A stretch of 64,000 bases of DNA from Lentisphaerota bacterium (GCA_018676675.1 JABHEG010000145.1:62001-126000); one strand, 5' to 3'; positions 1-8,290 are shown, counted from the stretch's first letter. Program-made: numbers and translations. Notes: generated by a model not told the origin, from the letters alone.

Positions 1-598
1 GCTGATTGCGGGCATGCCTCTGTTCATGCCCGTACCTTCCCGGGATGTTCCGCGTCGGAGGCCTGTTGCTTACCGCAGCGGACATGGAAATGCTGACCGA
101 GCAGGCAAGACCAAAGCGGGGGGCGATGATGGCCTCCTCTTCGCTGGTGGCCAACGAGACGCATTCGCACTGAATCATGTTCCTGACGCTCGCGATCTGC
201 CCACGGAGATCGAAGCGTCCATTGATCATGGTGTATCCCTCAGAAGCCATATTCCGTCCCGGCTCACCGGGGTAGTGCTGGTACACAACCACCGGCAGGT
301 CCAGCGCAGACGTTGGCCGCATGCCGGACAGATCAACCAAGCCCAAGTAATCGCTTGATGTCGAGGGGGCATTTCTCACGAAGCCGTAAGCGTTGACTCC
401 CCCAGCTTCCCCAATCGGGTCCCTCCTCGTCCACCGTCCCAAGCTCGGGCTGTAGTACCGGTGGCCCGAGACTTGCATCCGCGACTCCCCGGATACCCCT
501 TTTCGGACTGCAGACTTTTTCGGATAGTTCGTCTTCCAGCCGAACGGTGGGTAGGTGAATCTCCTTGCAGAGGAACTAGCTGTGTTCAGCACGAACAT
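1..598 (-). CDS. Orphan RHS-core protein with HExxH-containing tip (C-terminus beyond left edge)
   Basis: An open minus-strand frame runs from an ATG at 598 to the left edge with no stop. Residues about 10-65 form an RHS/YD-repeat core end, including PFGWK, RYYSPSLGRW, RDPIGEAGG and YGFVRNAP. The rest is a variable tip. Near the left edge the tip reads GHEQRHARN, which contains an HExxH signature (HEQRH) typical of zinc metalloproteases. Full RHS proteins exceed 1000 residues, so this is only the end module with its own start. A GGGAGG lies about 8 bases before the ATG. The first 65 residues are clearly related to the second RHS gene at 2060-2800, and both begin with M-(F/L)-V, which supports this start. 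RHS tips are commonly toxins; the activity of this tip is inferred only from the motif. Confidence 0.7.
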   Translation of the reverse strand, partial: MFVLNTASSSARRFTYPPFGWKTNYPKKSAVRKGVSGESRMQVSGHRYYSPSLGRWTRRDPIGEAGGVNAYGFVRNAPSTSSDYLGLVDLSGMRPTSALDLPVVVYQHYPGEPGRNMASEGYTMINGRFDLRGQIASVRNMIQCECVSLATSEEEAIIAPRFGLACSVSISMSAAVSNRPPTRNIPGRYGHEQRHARNQ

Positions 599-669
599 CC
601 TGTTCCCTCCCGAATGCCCCCCATCGCCTTGGCCACAAGCACGGAGCCTTGTCTGACGTGAACTTGCCC

Positions 670-897
670 CTATCGGCCAGTATCGGCTTTGGTTGCTGTG
701 CTCCCTGAGATGCGGTGAGCCATCGCCCTTGAGCTCAGATCGCTGACGCTCGTGTCCGTCCACAGGCTGCGTTGCCAGTCCGTGTAATCGAATGGCTCAC
801 GCAGCATTAGGGCCACGAATCGCTCTGCCTCCACGTGCCCAAGGGCCTTGCTCAGGGCTCTCAGTCCATCCGTTCTGAGTTCTGTGTCTGTGATCAT
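670..897 (-). CDS. Small partner (putative antitoxin) of the PIN-domain gene
   Basis: This is a 75-residue protein with an acidic, helical-looking composition. It contains motifs such as LRALSKALGHVEAERF and FDYTDWQRSLW. Its ATG overlaps the TGA stop of the upstream PIN gene as ATGA, so the two are almost certainly co-translated. Small ORFs coupled to PIN toxins are usually antitoxins. The order here (toxin first, partner second) is the reverse of most vapBC operons. I see no clear AbrB, RHH or Phd DNA-binding motif, so the antitoxin role rests on position alone. The last residues look low-complexity. Confidence 0.6.
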   Translation of the reverse strand: MITDTELRTDGLRALSKALGHVEAERFVALMLREPFDYTDWQRSLWTDTSVSDLSSRAMAHRISGSTATKADTGR

Positions 898-1328
898 GGC
901 CTTGGTTCCAGTACAAATTGGATCGGGTTACAGCCCCTGATCTCCGGTACTGCCGAGAGCTTCTTCAGAAGCCGGTCGTCCGTGGAGAGGAAGACGTCAC
1001 ATCCTGCCGCCATGGCACACGAAACGTGCAGTGCGTCTTTGGGTGCGATTCCACGCGCCACCAGTTGCTCTGCACAGCGAAGAACGTCGGGTGTCTGTTC
1101 GATATCCGCCGCCGCCTGGCCACGCCACCAAGCGATCTCTTCCCGACGTTCTGGGAATGGGTTCGCCCCGTTCTCGAAGTCCAGCATGTAGGACCATGCG
1201 AGATCAAGCCCCTTGGCAAGTATGCGACTCTGGATCTCCAACTTTGCCTCGGTCTCCAGCCTTACGCGGAGCTGGTCTTGATCGTCAAACGGTCTGTTGA
1301 AGCAACAGTTGTCCAGATAGACTGTCAT
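894..1328 (-). CDS. PIN-domain protein, VapC-like ribonuclease toxin
   Basis: The protein has 144 residues, the usual size for a single PIN domain. The N-terminus MTVYLDNCCFNRPF carries the first conserved Asp after a beta strand. The C-terminal part has APKDALHVSCAMAAGCDVFL followed by STDDRLLKK, which matches the conserved Asp positions in the third and fourth PIN motifs. PIN proteins are Mg-dependent RNases, and the VapC members cleave tRNA or rRNA when their antitoxin is lost. The coupled downstream small gene fits a toxin-antitoxin pair. The pair sits between two orphan RHS genes, in accessory DNA. The family call is good; the RNA target is unknown. Confidence 0.75.
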   Translation of the reverse strand: MTVYLDNCCFNRPFDDQDQLRVRLETEAKLEIQSRILAKGLDLAWSYMLDFENGANPFPERREEIAWWRGQAAADIEQTPDVLRCAEQLVARGIAPKDALHVSCAMAAGCDVFLSTDDRLLKKLSAVPEIRGCNPIQFVLEPRP

Positions 1329-1694
1329 CGCGATGGCGCTGTCCGTTCACTGTCCCGAATGGCCTGCAAGTCCCTCCTAAGATACGTCGGTGCTAGAAAG
1401 GTATCAACATGGAGGGACTTCCCGGGGAACGGTCTGCCGAGTCCCTTGAACGGACACCTTCAGCTGTCCCGTCCCTCAGCCAAAGCAGCAGATAACTCAA
1501 CGTCCACGTGTGTAGTTGATTTGTGTTCACCGCGCAGGCAGTTCGGATTTCCGAGGCACGCTACTCGCCACTCACGATAGGGAATGGGACAAGAGGCCCC
1601 CAGCAGAAGGGCCGCGTGTTGATCAGTAACCCCAGGTGAGGTCGCGATCGCCCAACGGCCTCAGCCCACGAACCACTCACCGTCTTTCACATGG
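1329..1694. other. 366-base gap with no convincing gene
   Basis: Both strands hold only short open frames with no recognisable protein features. The gap separates the PIN toxin pair from the small membrane protein of the second RHS unit. I see no tRNA, no array and no clear terminator. It may hold the promoter of the PIN pair, but no good -35/-10 pair stood out. Confidence 0.4.
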
Positions 1695-2069
1695 TCATTC
1701 CGCGCGCACGATATTCTGTGAATCAGACGAGAATCTCCACCTATTATTGCCATCCCAACCCTCAAGTGTGTAGGTTCCGCGAGCCATCGGCTGGTAATCC
1801 AGCGGGACGACTGCAGTTGTTTTCAGCAGGAATCGCCGGAACGCCTCAGGCGTCGGTAGGTCTCCCGTTCGAGCTCGGGAATCGTCGATCCACTCCGACG
1901 CTGCGACAAACTCCTGGGAGATAGTTCTCGTGGGCTTTGGCGAAACGGTTCCCGTAGCTAACAGACCAGCCCACAAAGCCATGCACATAGCGCCGACCGC
2001 AAGAGCGCCACTGGCCTTGCGAATCCCAAGAGAACGTAAAGCCCTTTGTGCAGACACCCTCACGGGCAT
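1695..2069 (-). CDS. Small single-span membrane protein downstream of an RHS gene (immunity candidate)
   Basis: Starting at the ATG at 2069 gives about 124 residues, overlapping the end of the RHS gene by 10 bases; an earlier start at 2096 is also open. A hydrophobic stretch near residues 20-40 (LAVGAMCMALWAGLLATG) is a transmembrane segment or signal anchor. The following domain (about 80 residues) has Trp- and Arg-rich ends such as YTLEGWDGNNRWRF. I do not recognise the family. Genes directly after RHS toxins often encode immunity proteins, and a membrane-anchored periplasmic domain would fit, but this is inference from position. Confidence 0.5.
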   Translation of the reverse strand: MPVRVSAQRALRSLGIRKASGALAVGAMCMALWAGLLATGTVSPKPTRTISQEFVAASEWIDDSRARTGDLPTPEAFRRFLLKTTAVVPLDYQPMARGTYTLEGWDGNNRWRFSSDSQNIVRAE

Positions 2070-2800
2070 CTCCCGCCGCTGCGTACCCAGTCCCATTCAA
2101 TACGGAAGGGGCGACCGATAAACGGCACACCGACTAGAGCCAGTTTGGCGAAAGTCGAGAAGTCGTAAATGTCATATGCTTTGAACTCGATCCGGTATCG
2201 TATGCAGCACCGTGAATCGACCGTCCATTTGGCCTTGTAACTGAGCGTGTAGCGATTGATTGCCAGGAAAAGGTCGGGATCATGCCAAGGAAGAACGTAA
2301 CCGGTGATGGTCGCCGATCTTGTGTAGGCAGCGGGTTCACAGCAGGACCTCTTTCTGATGAAGTTGACCGAGCCGAGCACGGATTGAATGGCGGCAAGCT
2401 GGAAGCTCGCCGAAGCAGGTGTCGCCCTGATGCGGCTGTTGAACTCTGAACCGGGAGGATAGTAGAGGGTGTGACCACTCCGTCCGAGGTAATGAACAGG
2501 GAATACTCCAGGAGGGATTGGGAAAGTCCCGAAAGCCGTAAGCCCAAAAGGGTCTACTAACCCTATCGGAGCGTTCCGCACGAAAGCCAGTAGGCACTCG
2601 CCCCCCTTCTCCTCAATCGGGTCCCGGTTCGCCCATCGTCCCAAGCTCGGGCTGTAGTACCGGTAGCCCGATACATGCATTCCCGATTCCCCAAGCACCC
2701 CTTTTCGGGGTCGCTCTTTTTTCACGTATCGCGTGTTCCAGCCGAAGGGCTTGCGCGCGTAACGGGTTCTGGGAGTCAGACTTGTCAAAGATACAAGCAT
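2060..2800 (-). CDS. Orphan RHS-core protein with unrelated C-terminal tip
   Basis: Residues about 15-75 match the end of an RHS core: PFGWN, RKGVLGESGMHVSGYRYYS, SLGRWANRDPI and LVDPFGL. After this comes a tip of about 160 residues that I do not recognise. It contains a CC pair twice (RSCCEP and RCCIRY) and ends in IEWDWVRSGGRCP. The ATG at 2800 aligns with the start of the first RHS gene and has GGAAGAAGG about 12 bases upstream. A GTG four codons earlier is also open. The gene lacks the thousand-residue YD-repeat shell of a normal RHS protein, so it is either a displaced tip cassette or a stand-alone mini-RHS. Its downstream neighbour overlaps it and may be its immunity gene. Confidence 0.7.
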   Translation of the reverse strand: MLVSLTSLTPRTRYARKPFGWNTRYVKKERPRKGVLGESGMHVSGYRYYSPSLGRWANRDPIEEKGGECLLAFVRNAPIGLVDPFGLTAFGTFPIPPGVFPVHYLGRSGHTLYYPPGSEFNSRIRATPASASFQLAAIQSVLGSVNFIRKRSCCEPAAYTRSATITGYVLPWHDPDLFLAINRYTLSYKAKWTVDSRCCIRYRIEFKAYDIYDFSTFAKLALVGVPFIGRPFRIEWDWVRSGGRCP

Positions 2801-2903
2801 CCCGGATCGCACCTTCTTCCTGAGTGGTTACCCACTACTGAGAATAGCACGAGAAACGGGGGGAGTCAATGGCAGGATGCAAGCGGGAACGGAGGCAAGG
2901 TAT

Positions 2904-2923
2904 AGGGGGCTGTGGGGCCCCCT
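2904..2923 (-). terminator. Hairpin downstream of the Rpn gene
   Basis: A 7-bp perfect stem (AGGGGGC / GCCCCCT) with a 6-base loop lies about 55 bases past the Rpn stop, in the gap before the RHS gene. No T-run follows, so it could be a terminator stem or merely a G/C-rich palindrome. Confidence 0.35.
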
Positions 2924-2976
2924 TGAGGAACGTCGGGCAAGCAGATGGACGGAAGGAAAAGTGTACCCCGGTTGGG

Positions 2977-3909
2977 TTACACCGTGAACTTGTCCAGGCG
3001 CTCTACAGTTATCGCCAGCCGATGGAGCTTCCTGAGCTCGGATTCCGTGCTGACATGGTTGATCGCCTCACAGAGCGTGTACGGAATGTCACCAAAGCGG
3101 ATCTCAAGGGCCTCGATCACGTCTTCACGGCGGCTCTCCAACTGGCCTTCTTCTTTGGCGAGTCTCTCAATACTGGTTACGTATGGCATCTGGAGCTCTC
3201 CTTCCATGGATTCGAGCTTCTGTCTATACTGTATCGCCAATGGCTTCGGAAGTCGCATGACGAAGTCGAGGAAGCGGAAGACCCGAAGGACCTTCTCGTG
3301 ATCATAGCCGCTGTGTACTAACTCATGCGTTAGAGCAACTTTCCGATCAAACCGTCTGCGATCGTCACGGCGGGCCTCAAGATAAGCAAGCTGGACGCGA
3401 GTGATGAGGGCGAAAACACTGTCCGAGTCTTCAAGTGTCTCCGTGGAGTAGTCAATGAGCTTGACGATAGGGAACGAGAACGTCTGGCAACACCCGAGCT
3501 TCTCTCGGCGGTACTCACTGGGGCGGAAACTCGGGTCGTTGTCGGTCAACACGGCCAAACTGACAACGTCCCGGTGATACTTATCAAAGATCCTGTAGTT
3601 GTAGATGAACATGCGCTCTGCGAACCCCGGATCGGGGTAGCCCTGTACTTCGACATGGACCAGCAACCACTCGGTCGTGCCGTCCTTCAGCCGGGCCTCG
3701 ATGAGTCTGTCCGCCTCTCGCCCTGCTGCTTCGGCATCGACGACCAGTTCCCGCAGCTGGGTGTCCAAGAACCGCGGGCTGACGGTGAAGTCGATTGCGG
3801 CATGGACCTTTGGGAAGTAGAACTCGAAGAACTCCTCGGTGAAGTCCTCGATGACGTCCTTCCAACCTCCGTCAGCATCAGCTCTTTGTGTTTGTTCGTC
3901 TGTCGTCAC
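2977..3909 (-). CDS. Rpn-family PD-(D/E)XK nuclease (recombination-promoting nuclease / transposase-like)
   Basis: The protein has about 310 residues. The N-terminal half shows the Rpn/YhgA signature: FTEEFFEFYFPKVHAAIDF, then D.RFLDTQLREL, an ADRLIEARLKDG strand, and HVEVQGYPDPGFAERMFIYN. In this, the E-x-Q of HVEVQG is the core nuclease motif. The C-terminal half is helical (VLRVFRFLDFVMRLP and similar). Rpn proteins are related to IS-type transposases and are reported to be DNA endonucleases that raise recombination. The GTG at 3909 is chosen because GAGAGG precedes it; the frame stays open to 3978, directly against the stop of the upstream recombinase. Close packing suggests co-transcription with the recombinases. 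Confidence 0.8.
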   Translation of the reverse strand: MTTDEQTQRADADGGWKDVIEDFTEEFFEFYFPKVHAAIDFTVSPRFLDTQLRELVVDAEAAGREADRLIEARLKDGTTEWLLVHVEVQGYPDPGFAERMFIYNYRIFDKYHRDVVSLAVLTDNDPSFRPSEYRREKLGCCQTFSFPIVKLIDYSTETLEDSDSVFALITRVQLAYLEARRDDRRRFDRKVALTHELVHSGYDHEKVLRVFRFLDFVMRLPKPLAIQYRQKLESMEGELQMPYVTSIERLAKEEGQLESRREDVIEALEIRFGDIPYTLCEAINHVSTESELRKLHRLAITVERLDKFTV

Positions 3910-3978
3910 AACTGCGTTCCTCTCCGTTGGTGGTGCGGCAGTCCTCTGTAGTGTAGAGCGTCCCAAAGCACCCCGCAA

Positions 3979-4959
3979 TCAGCTCTCATCCGGTTGGGTG
4001 TCGCCTGGATCTGTCTCCTCACCTAATCGGCGCTGTTCATCCTGCTCTCTGGGATGGGTCTCGCGGTGGGTGCGCTGGATGTCGGTGATGTTCAGCTTGA
4101 CGTAGTGCTTGAGTGTTTCAAGCGACTCATGCCCGAGCATGCGACTGACGTGGTAGAGATTGGCATTGCCGCGTACGAGTTCGCTGGTGCAGCTCCTTCG
4201 GAACACGTGCGCCGTCAACGGCTCTTTGAGTCCGGCGTCCTTGCCGATCCTCTGCACAATCCGGCGCAGCGTGTGGTACGGCATCCGGTTCCCGTTCTTG
4301 TCGAGGAACACAGCCAACTCGGTGTTGCCGCGTCCCAGCAGAGACCGAACACCTCGCAGATAGCTCTCCAGGAATCGCAAGGCGGTCTCACCGACCGGAA
4401 CGACACGCTCCTTGCGTCCTTTGCCCATGACCCGAACCGCCCCGGCGGAGAAGTCGATGTCATCCTGGCTGAGGCCCAACAGCTCTGCAGCCCGCAATCC
4501 GCTGCTGTAAAGCAACTCAAGCATGGCCCGATCACGATGGCCTTCGGGTGTCGATGTGTCGAGCCGGGAGAGCAGGTCCTTTACCTGACGGTGCATCAAC
4601 GCCTTGGGCAGCAGATCAGGGACCTTGACATACTGCAGAGCGTTAATCATTTGGTTTGGTACATGGCCGGCTTCGTGCAGGTCGGTCAGGAATCCGCGGA
4701 CGCACTCGATGAACTTGTTGACCGACCGGGGTTTGAGAGGAAGACCGTGGGACGTGCGATGGCGGGATAGCGCTCTCTGCCAGGACCGCAGATGGGCGAC
4801 GTTCAGGTGGTGGGGCGCAGTGACACCATAGCGCTCCTCTACCCAGGCCAGGAACGCACGGACGTTGTAGACACGCGACCGGATCGTCGTAGGGCTGAAG
4901 TTGAGTGCTTCGAGACGGCTGACGTGTTCGGCCAACAGGTTTCTGAGTTTGATGTCCAT
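3979..4959 (-). CDS. Tyrosine recombinase/integrase, second of a tandem pair
   Basis: The protein has 326 residues, slightly long for XerC/XerD types because of a polar 30-residue tail. It has an N-terminal SAM-like core-binding domain (residues about 1-105) and a catalytic domain (about 120-295). Catalytic residues are visible: R156 in YSSGLRAAELLGLS, the GKGRKERVVP lysine loop, H251 and R254 in HVFRRS, H277 in MLGHESLET and Y286 in KHYVKL. The set looks intact, so it should be active in DNA strand exchange. Its ATG lies 4 bases after the stop of the first recombinase, and the GGAG ribosome site lies inside that gene, so the two are coupled. It is related to but clearly diverged from its neighbour. 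Confidence 0.9.
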   Translation of the reverse strand: MDIKLRNLLAEHVSRLEALNFSPTTIRSRVYNVRAFLAWVEERYGVTAPHHLNVAHLRSWQRALSRHRTSHGLPLKPRSVNKFIECVRGFLTDLHEAGHVPNQMINALQYVKVPDLLPKALMHRQVKDLLSRLDTSTPEGHRDRAMLELLYSSGLRAAELLGLSQDDIDFSAGAVRVMGKGRKERVVPVGETALRFLESYLRGVRSLLGRGNTELAVFLDKNGNRMPYHTLRRIVQRIGKDAGLKEPLTAHVFRRSCTSELVRGNANLYHVSRMLGHESLETLKHYVKLNITDIQRTHRETHPREQDEQRRLGEETDPGDTQPDES

Positions 4960-4963
4960 GGTA

Positions 4964-5914
4964 TCAGGCTCCCGGCCGACTCTTGCGATGCATGGCGTGG
5001 AGATCAGTGATGGTAAGCTGCAGGTACTGACTCAGGTGGCAGAGAGAGGCATGCCCGAGGATCTGCTGGATCACCACCGGATTGGCACCATTCTGCAGCA
5101 TGTGAGTGGCCATGGCCCGACGCAGAGCATGAGGAGCTATCCCCGGGGAAATACCAGCGTCAACGCTGCACTTGTGCAGGACGCGCTCCACTGCTTCCCT
5201 CCCAAGCCTGTTTCCCCGGTAGCTGATCCACAGTGCATCATGTGGCGAAAACAGGCTCAGTAGTTTCCCCCGGCTGCCCGACAGGTAGCGCTCTATCCAC
5301 TGCCGAGCCGGGCGACTGAGCGGGATGACACGTTCCTTTGCCCCTTTGCCTCGGATGCGGACCGTTCCAGCCGTCAGATCCAGATCCCCCACATTGACCC
5401 CGACCGCTTCCGCCAGCCTGGCACCGGAACCATAGAAGAGTTCCAGAAGCGCACGATTACGGACACCAAGAGGCGTCTGCGTGTCCGGTTGCTGGAGGAG
5501 GCGAAGGACCTGTTCCCGGCTGGGTACGCGCGGAATGACCTTGTCTCTGCGGGGCACCGGGATCCCCGACGCCGGGTTCTCGAACAGCTCCCCACGGCTC
5601 ACAAGCCAGGCCAACAGCTGCCGGGCGGACCGCAGATAGCAGGAGATGGTGTTATCACTCAACTCCCGGGAGCGCAGCTCGTGAGCATAGCTGATGAGCG
5701 ACTCGGACGTCAGCTCCTGCAACCGCTCAATGCCATGCCCTTCCATGAACTCGGCAAATCGCTTCAAGCCATCGCGACGAGTCCGGAGTGTGGCCGGGCT
5801 CTGTCCACGGGTCTCAAGCGCACAAAGAAACGCGTTGAGTACGCTTATCAATGTCTGCCTATCCGTATCACTTTGCTCGTCGGTTGCGCTCTCTGAGATC
5901 CTGATGGTGGTCAT
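4964..5914 (-). CDS. Tyrosine recombinase/integrase, first of a tandem pair
   Basis: This 316-residue protein is close to XerC/XerD in size. The core-binding domain spans about residues 20-115. The catalytic domain has R166 in YGSGARLAEAVGVN, GKGAKERVIPL, H262 and R265 in HALRRAMATHM, H288 in ILGHASL, and Y297 in SQYLQLTI. All five catalytic positions are present. A GGAGACC ribosome site precedes the ATG. It starts 15 bases after the primase-like gene ends and runs into the second recombinase. Paired, diverged recombinases in one operon suggest that they act as a heteromer on asymmetric sites, as XerC/XerD or the recombinase trios of RIT elements do. A third recombinase is missing here. Confidence 0.9.
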   Translation of the reverse strand: MTTIRISESATDEQSDTDRQTLISVLNAFLCALETRGQSPATLRTRRDGLKRFAEFMEGHGIERLQELTSESLISYAHELRSRELSDNTISCYLRSARQLLAWLVSRGELFENPASGIPVPRRDKVIPRVPSREQVLRLLQQPDTQTPLGVRNRALLELFYGSGARLAEAVGVNVGDLDLTAGTVRIRGKGAKERVIPLSRPARQWIERYLSGSRGKLLSLFSPHDALWISYRGNRLGREAVERVLHKCSVDAGISPGIAPHALRRAMATHMLQNGANPVVIQQILGHASLCHLSQYLQLTITDLHAMHRKSRPGA

Positions 5915-5929
5915 TTAATGGTCTCCCTA

Positions 5930-8290
5930 TCAACTGGTTGCGCTATGATTCTTCGGCCGAACGGTCCCCGAATAGTCGTGGGGGTCGGGCAGTTCAGCCA
6001 GTTCACGTTCTAGCTGCTCGACGCTTTTGAGTCCCAGGCCAAGACCGTCGACTTCTGCCCCTCCGCCATCATGGGCCAGTCGGTAACGATGGCAGACCCC
6101 ACTGCGGCTCGATTCCGCCAGCACATACTGCAGTTCAGCCAGCTCTCCGAGATACGTGTGCACGCGGTAGTTACTCCATCCGCAGTGCTCACGGAGATCC
6201 CGGCGGGTGAACGTGACTGAAGCACGAGGAATGGGAGGCGTGTCCAGCTCCCGGCTGCGTTCGTGAACAAAGCGCTCGATGGTCAGCAGCAGGTCCCTGG
6301 CCGGACTGCTGAGCTCATCCAGGCCCCCTCCCAACGTTGCGGTCATCAGGGCATTGGCGGCTCTGACGTCGTCCAGGTCGGCCTCGACATATTCGAACGG
6401 CTCTTCACCCTCGACGGACCACGTCTTGATGGGTTTGGACATCTGACGCAGGAAGGCGATCGCTCTTATCAGGCCCAGGTACTTGGGCTGGTCGCGTCGG
6501 GCCTGAAGACGAGACGTCCCGTACGTGAGAAGCGGGGCCAACGGGTTGACCACACGGATCGGACGAAGTAGCCGCTGGAAATTCCGGTGGACGGCCCGGA
6601 TGTCGTCGACGTCGGTGCTCCCGGTGGAAGCAACAACGGCTTCCCGTGCGCGTTGCCAGGCCAGAATGCTGGCCGTCTGTTCACAGGATTCATCGATCCC
6701 AAGCACGAAAAACCGACTTCGCGTCTCAGGATCGACAGTCGGCTTGGTCGTGGTGCAGAACACCGCAGTTGGGCCCTCTACCCGATTCTCAGTGGTGGTC
6801 AAGCGCCCCGTAGTTCGATCACGAACCGTGGTGGAGATGACCAGTTCGCCGGCGCTGATCAGGTTGCGAATCGCATACGCCGCTTCACCGGCACCGGCGA
6901 CTTCCTCGAGAGCAAGCACCTTATGTCGCAGACTGCCCTGGTCTTGGTAGAACAGTGCTCGACCGGTCAGACTGGTGAGTTTGACCACATCTTCAGGCGG
7001 ACACAGGGAGAGTGTGACGTTCTGCAGGGCGCTCTTGCCGGCGCCCGAGCTGGACAGGATCAGAACACTCAACGGTTCGGGTAGCTTGCGGCTGACCGCT
7101 GCCAGGTAGCACAGCAGTTTGCCATCCGTCTCACCGACGAGGCCGCAATGCTCGCAGTCCTGGCGGATCCGGTCCAGGAGGTCCGATGATCGCCCAAGAG
7201 CTTCAGCACGTTCACGTTCCTCAGGGGACACTGGCGGAGGGCCAACTGAAGCAACCGATGCCTGTTCTTCAGGCTCGTGCTGCTCGCAGGCGATGATGAG
7301 CTTCGCGATCTCAGAGTCGATCAACTCAGGGGGTTGGTCAAAGGCTCGAACGAGATCGGCGCAAAGGGCTTTGCGTACACTGGCGCGATACAGGTTGAGC
7401 GTGTCCACATGAAGACGCCCCGCGAACTCCGCGCGGATCGTAGCACGCAGGACATTGGGTCCGCGCTTGAGGGCCAGCACACGGTATGCACGAGGCCCAA
7501 GCGTCAGGCACAGACCATCGCTCCCCGACATGGACTTGGCCGCACTGGATTCGACTCCGGAGTCGCGCAACGCAACCGCAACCGCGTCACAGAGAGCCTG
7601 TTTCCCGTTCTGCGCGAGCAGAGCGACCGGACGGATGCAGTTGGGCAAGGAGATCTGCGGACCGGGAACTGGCGTATCGGGATCAGCTTCGGTGACGAGG
7701 GCCGTCACTCGGCCGACGCCCTCCCCATGGAGCATGGAGACGCTGTCCAACCAGGAATCCCGTGGAGCAGCAACGGTGTTCTCCACCCCGGATACGAACA
7801 GGGCCAGGGCATCCAGGACCGATCCCGTGAGGAGCAGATCCGTGTGTCGTCTCGCGGCGGCGCGATTCCATATGTGCAAACCCTCCGCCGGCACGGTGAG
7901 CATGTCTGCTGCGTCCAGATCCGGACGTTCCGCCATGATCCCGGACGTGTTACCGTTGGCATCCAGTACGGGGAAGGTGATGTGACCGGTGAACTCCTCG
8001 ACCAACTTCCGGCCTTTGCGCCCCAGGATACCCAAAGCCCCGAGTTCACTGCGAAGTGTACCTCTGGCAGGGATCGTGTTCAGTAGTGTTCCGTTGGAGT
8101 AGCCCGCGTTGAACGCGTCGAGCACGCAAGCGTCCTCGAGCCCCAGATTTGCGAGCCGGGACCGAATGTCAGCATGTTCACAAAGGGTGATCGAGTAGAG
8201 GGACGCAACCCGATCCAGGAGCTGTGCTGCCCGATCGGGAGTGGGATGGTCTTGTGCCGGCGTGTTGCTCACAGTGGTCTCGCTCCGCAT
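5930..8290 (-). CDS. Primase/helicase-like replication protein (degenerate TOPRIM-like region plus P-loop ATPase)
   Basis: The protein has 786 residues. Residues about 90-206 resemble the DnaG catalytic core: GHITFPVLDANGNTSGIMAE, then AEGLHIWN, LLLTGSVLDALALFVSGVEN and TEADPDTP. The usual TOPRIM glutamate (EGxxD) is replaced by T in LLLTG, while a DxD-like DPD remains. There is no CHC2 zinc finger. Residues about 405-480 form a P-loop ATPase: Walker A SSSGAGKSALQ and a Walker B-like KVLALEEVAG. A winged-helix-like segment (TFTRRDLREHCGWSNYRVHT) lies near residue 700. The gene precedes two recombinases and overlaps the Cys-rich gene by 113 bases, so the start could be later. A role in replicating or resolving a mobile element is inferred. 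Confidence 0.65.
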   Translation of the reverse strand: MRSETTVSNTPAQDHPTPDRAAQLLDRVASLYSITLCEHADIRSRLANLGLEDACVLDAFNAGYSNGTLLNTIPARGTLRSELGALGILGRKGRKLVEEFTGHITFPVLDANGNTSGIMAERPDLDAADMLTVPAEGLHIWNRAAARRHTDLLLTGSVLDALALFVSGVENTVAAPRDSWLDSVSMLHGEGVGRVTALVTEADPDTPVPGPQISLPNCIRPVALLAQNGKQALCDAVAVALRDSGVESSAAKSMSGSDGLCLTLGPRAYRVLALKRGPNVLRATIRAEFAGRLHVDTLNLYRASVRKALCADLVRAFDQPPELIDSEIAKLIIACEQHEPEEQASVASVGPPPVSPEERERAEALGRSSDLLDRIRQDCEHCGLVGETDGKLLCYLAAVSRKLPEPLSVLILSSSGAGKSALQNVTLSLCPPEDVVKLTSLTGRALFYQDQGSLRHKVLALEEVAGAGEAAYAIRNLISAGELVISTTVRDRTTGRLTTTENRVEGPTAVFCTTTKPTVDPETRSRFFVLGIDESCEQTASILAWQRAREAVVASTGSTDVDDIRAVHRNFQRLLRPIRVVNPLAPLLTYGTSRLQARRDQPKYLGLIRAIAFLRQMSKPIKTWSVEGEEPFEYVEADLDDVRAANALMTATLGGGLDELSSPARDLLLTIERFVHERSRELDTPPIPRASVTFTRRDLREHCGWSNYRVHTYLGELAELQYVLAESSRSGVCHRYRLAHDGGGAEVDGLGLGLKSVEQLERELAELPDPHDYSGTVRPKNHSATS

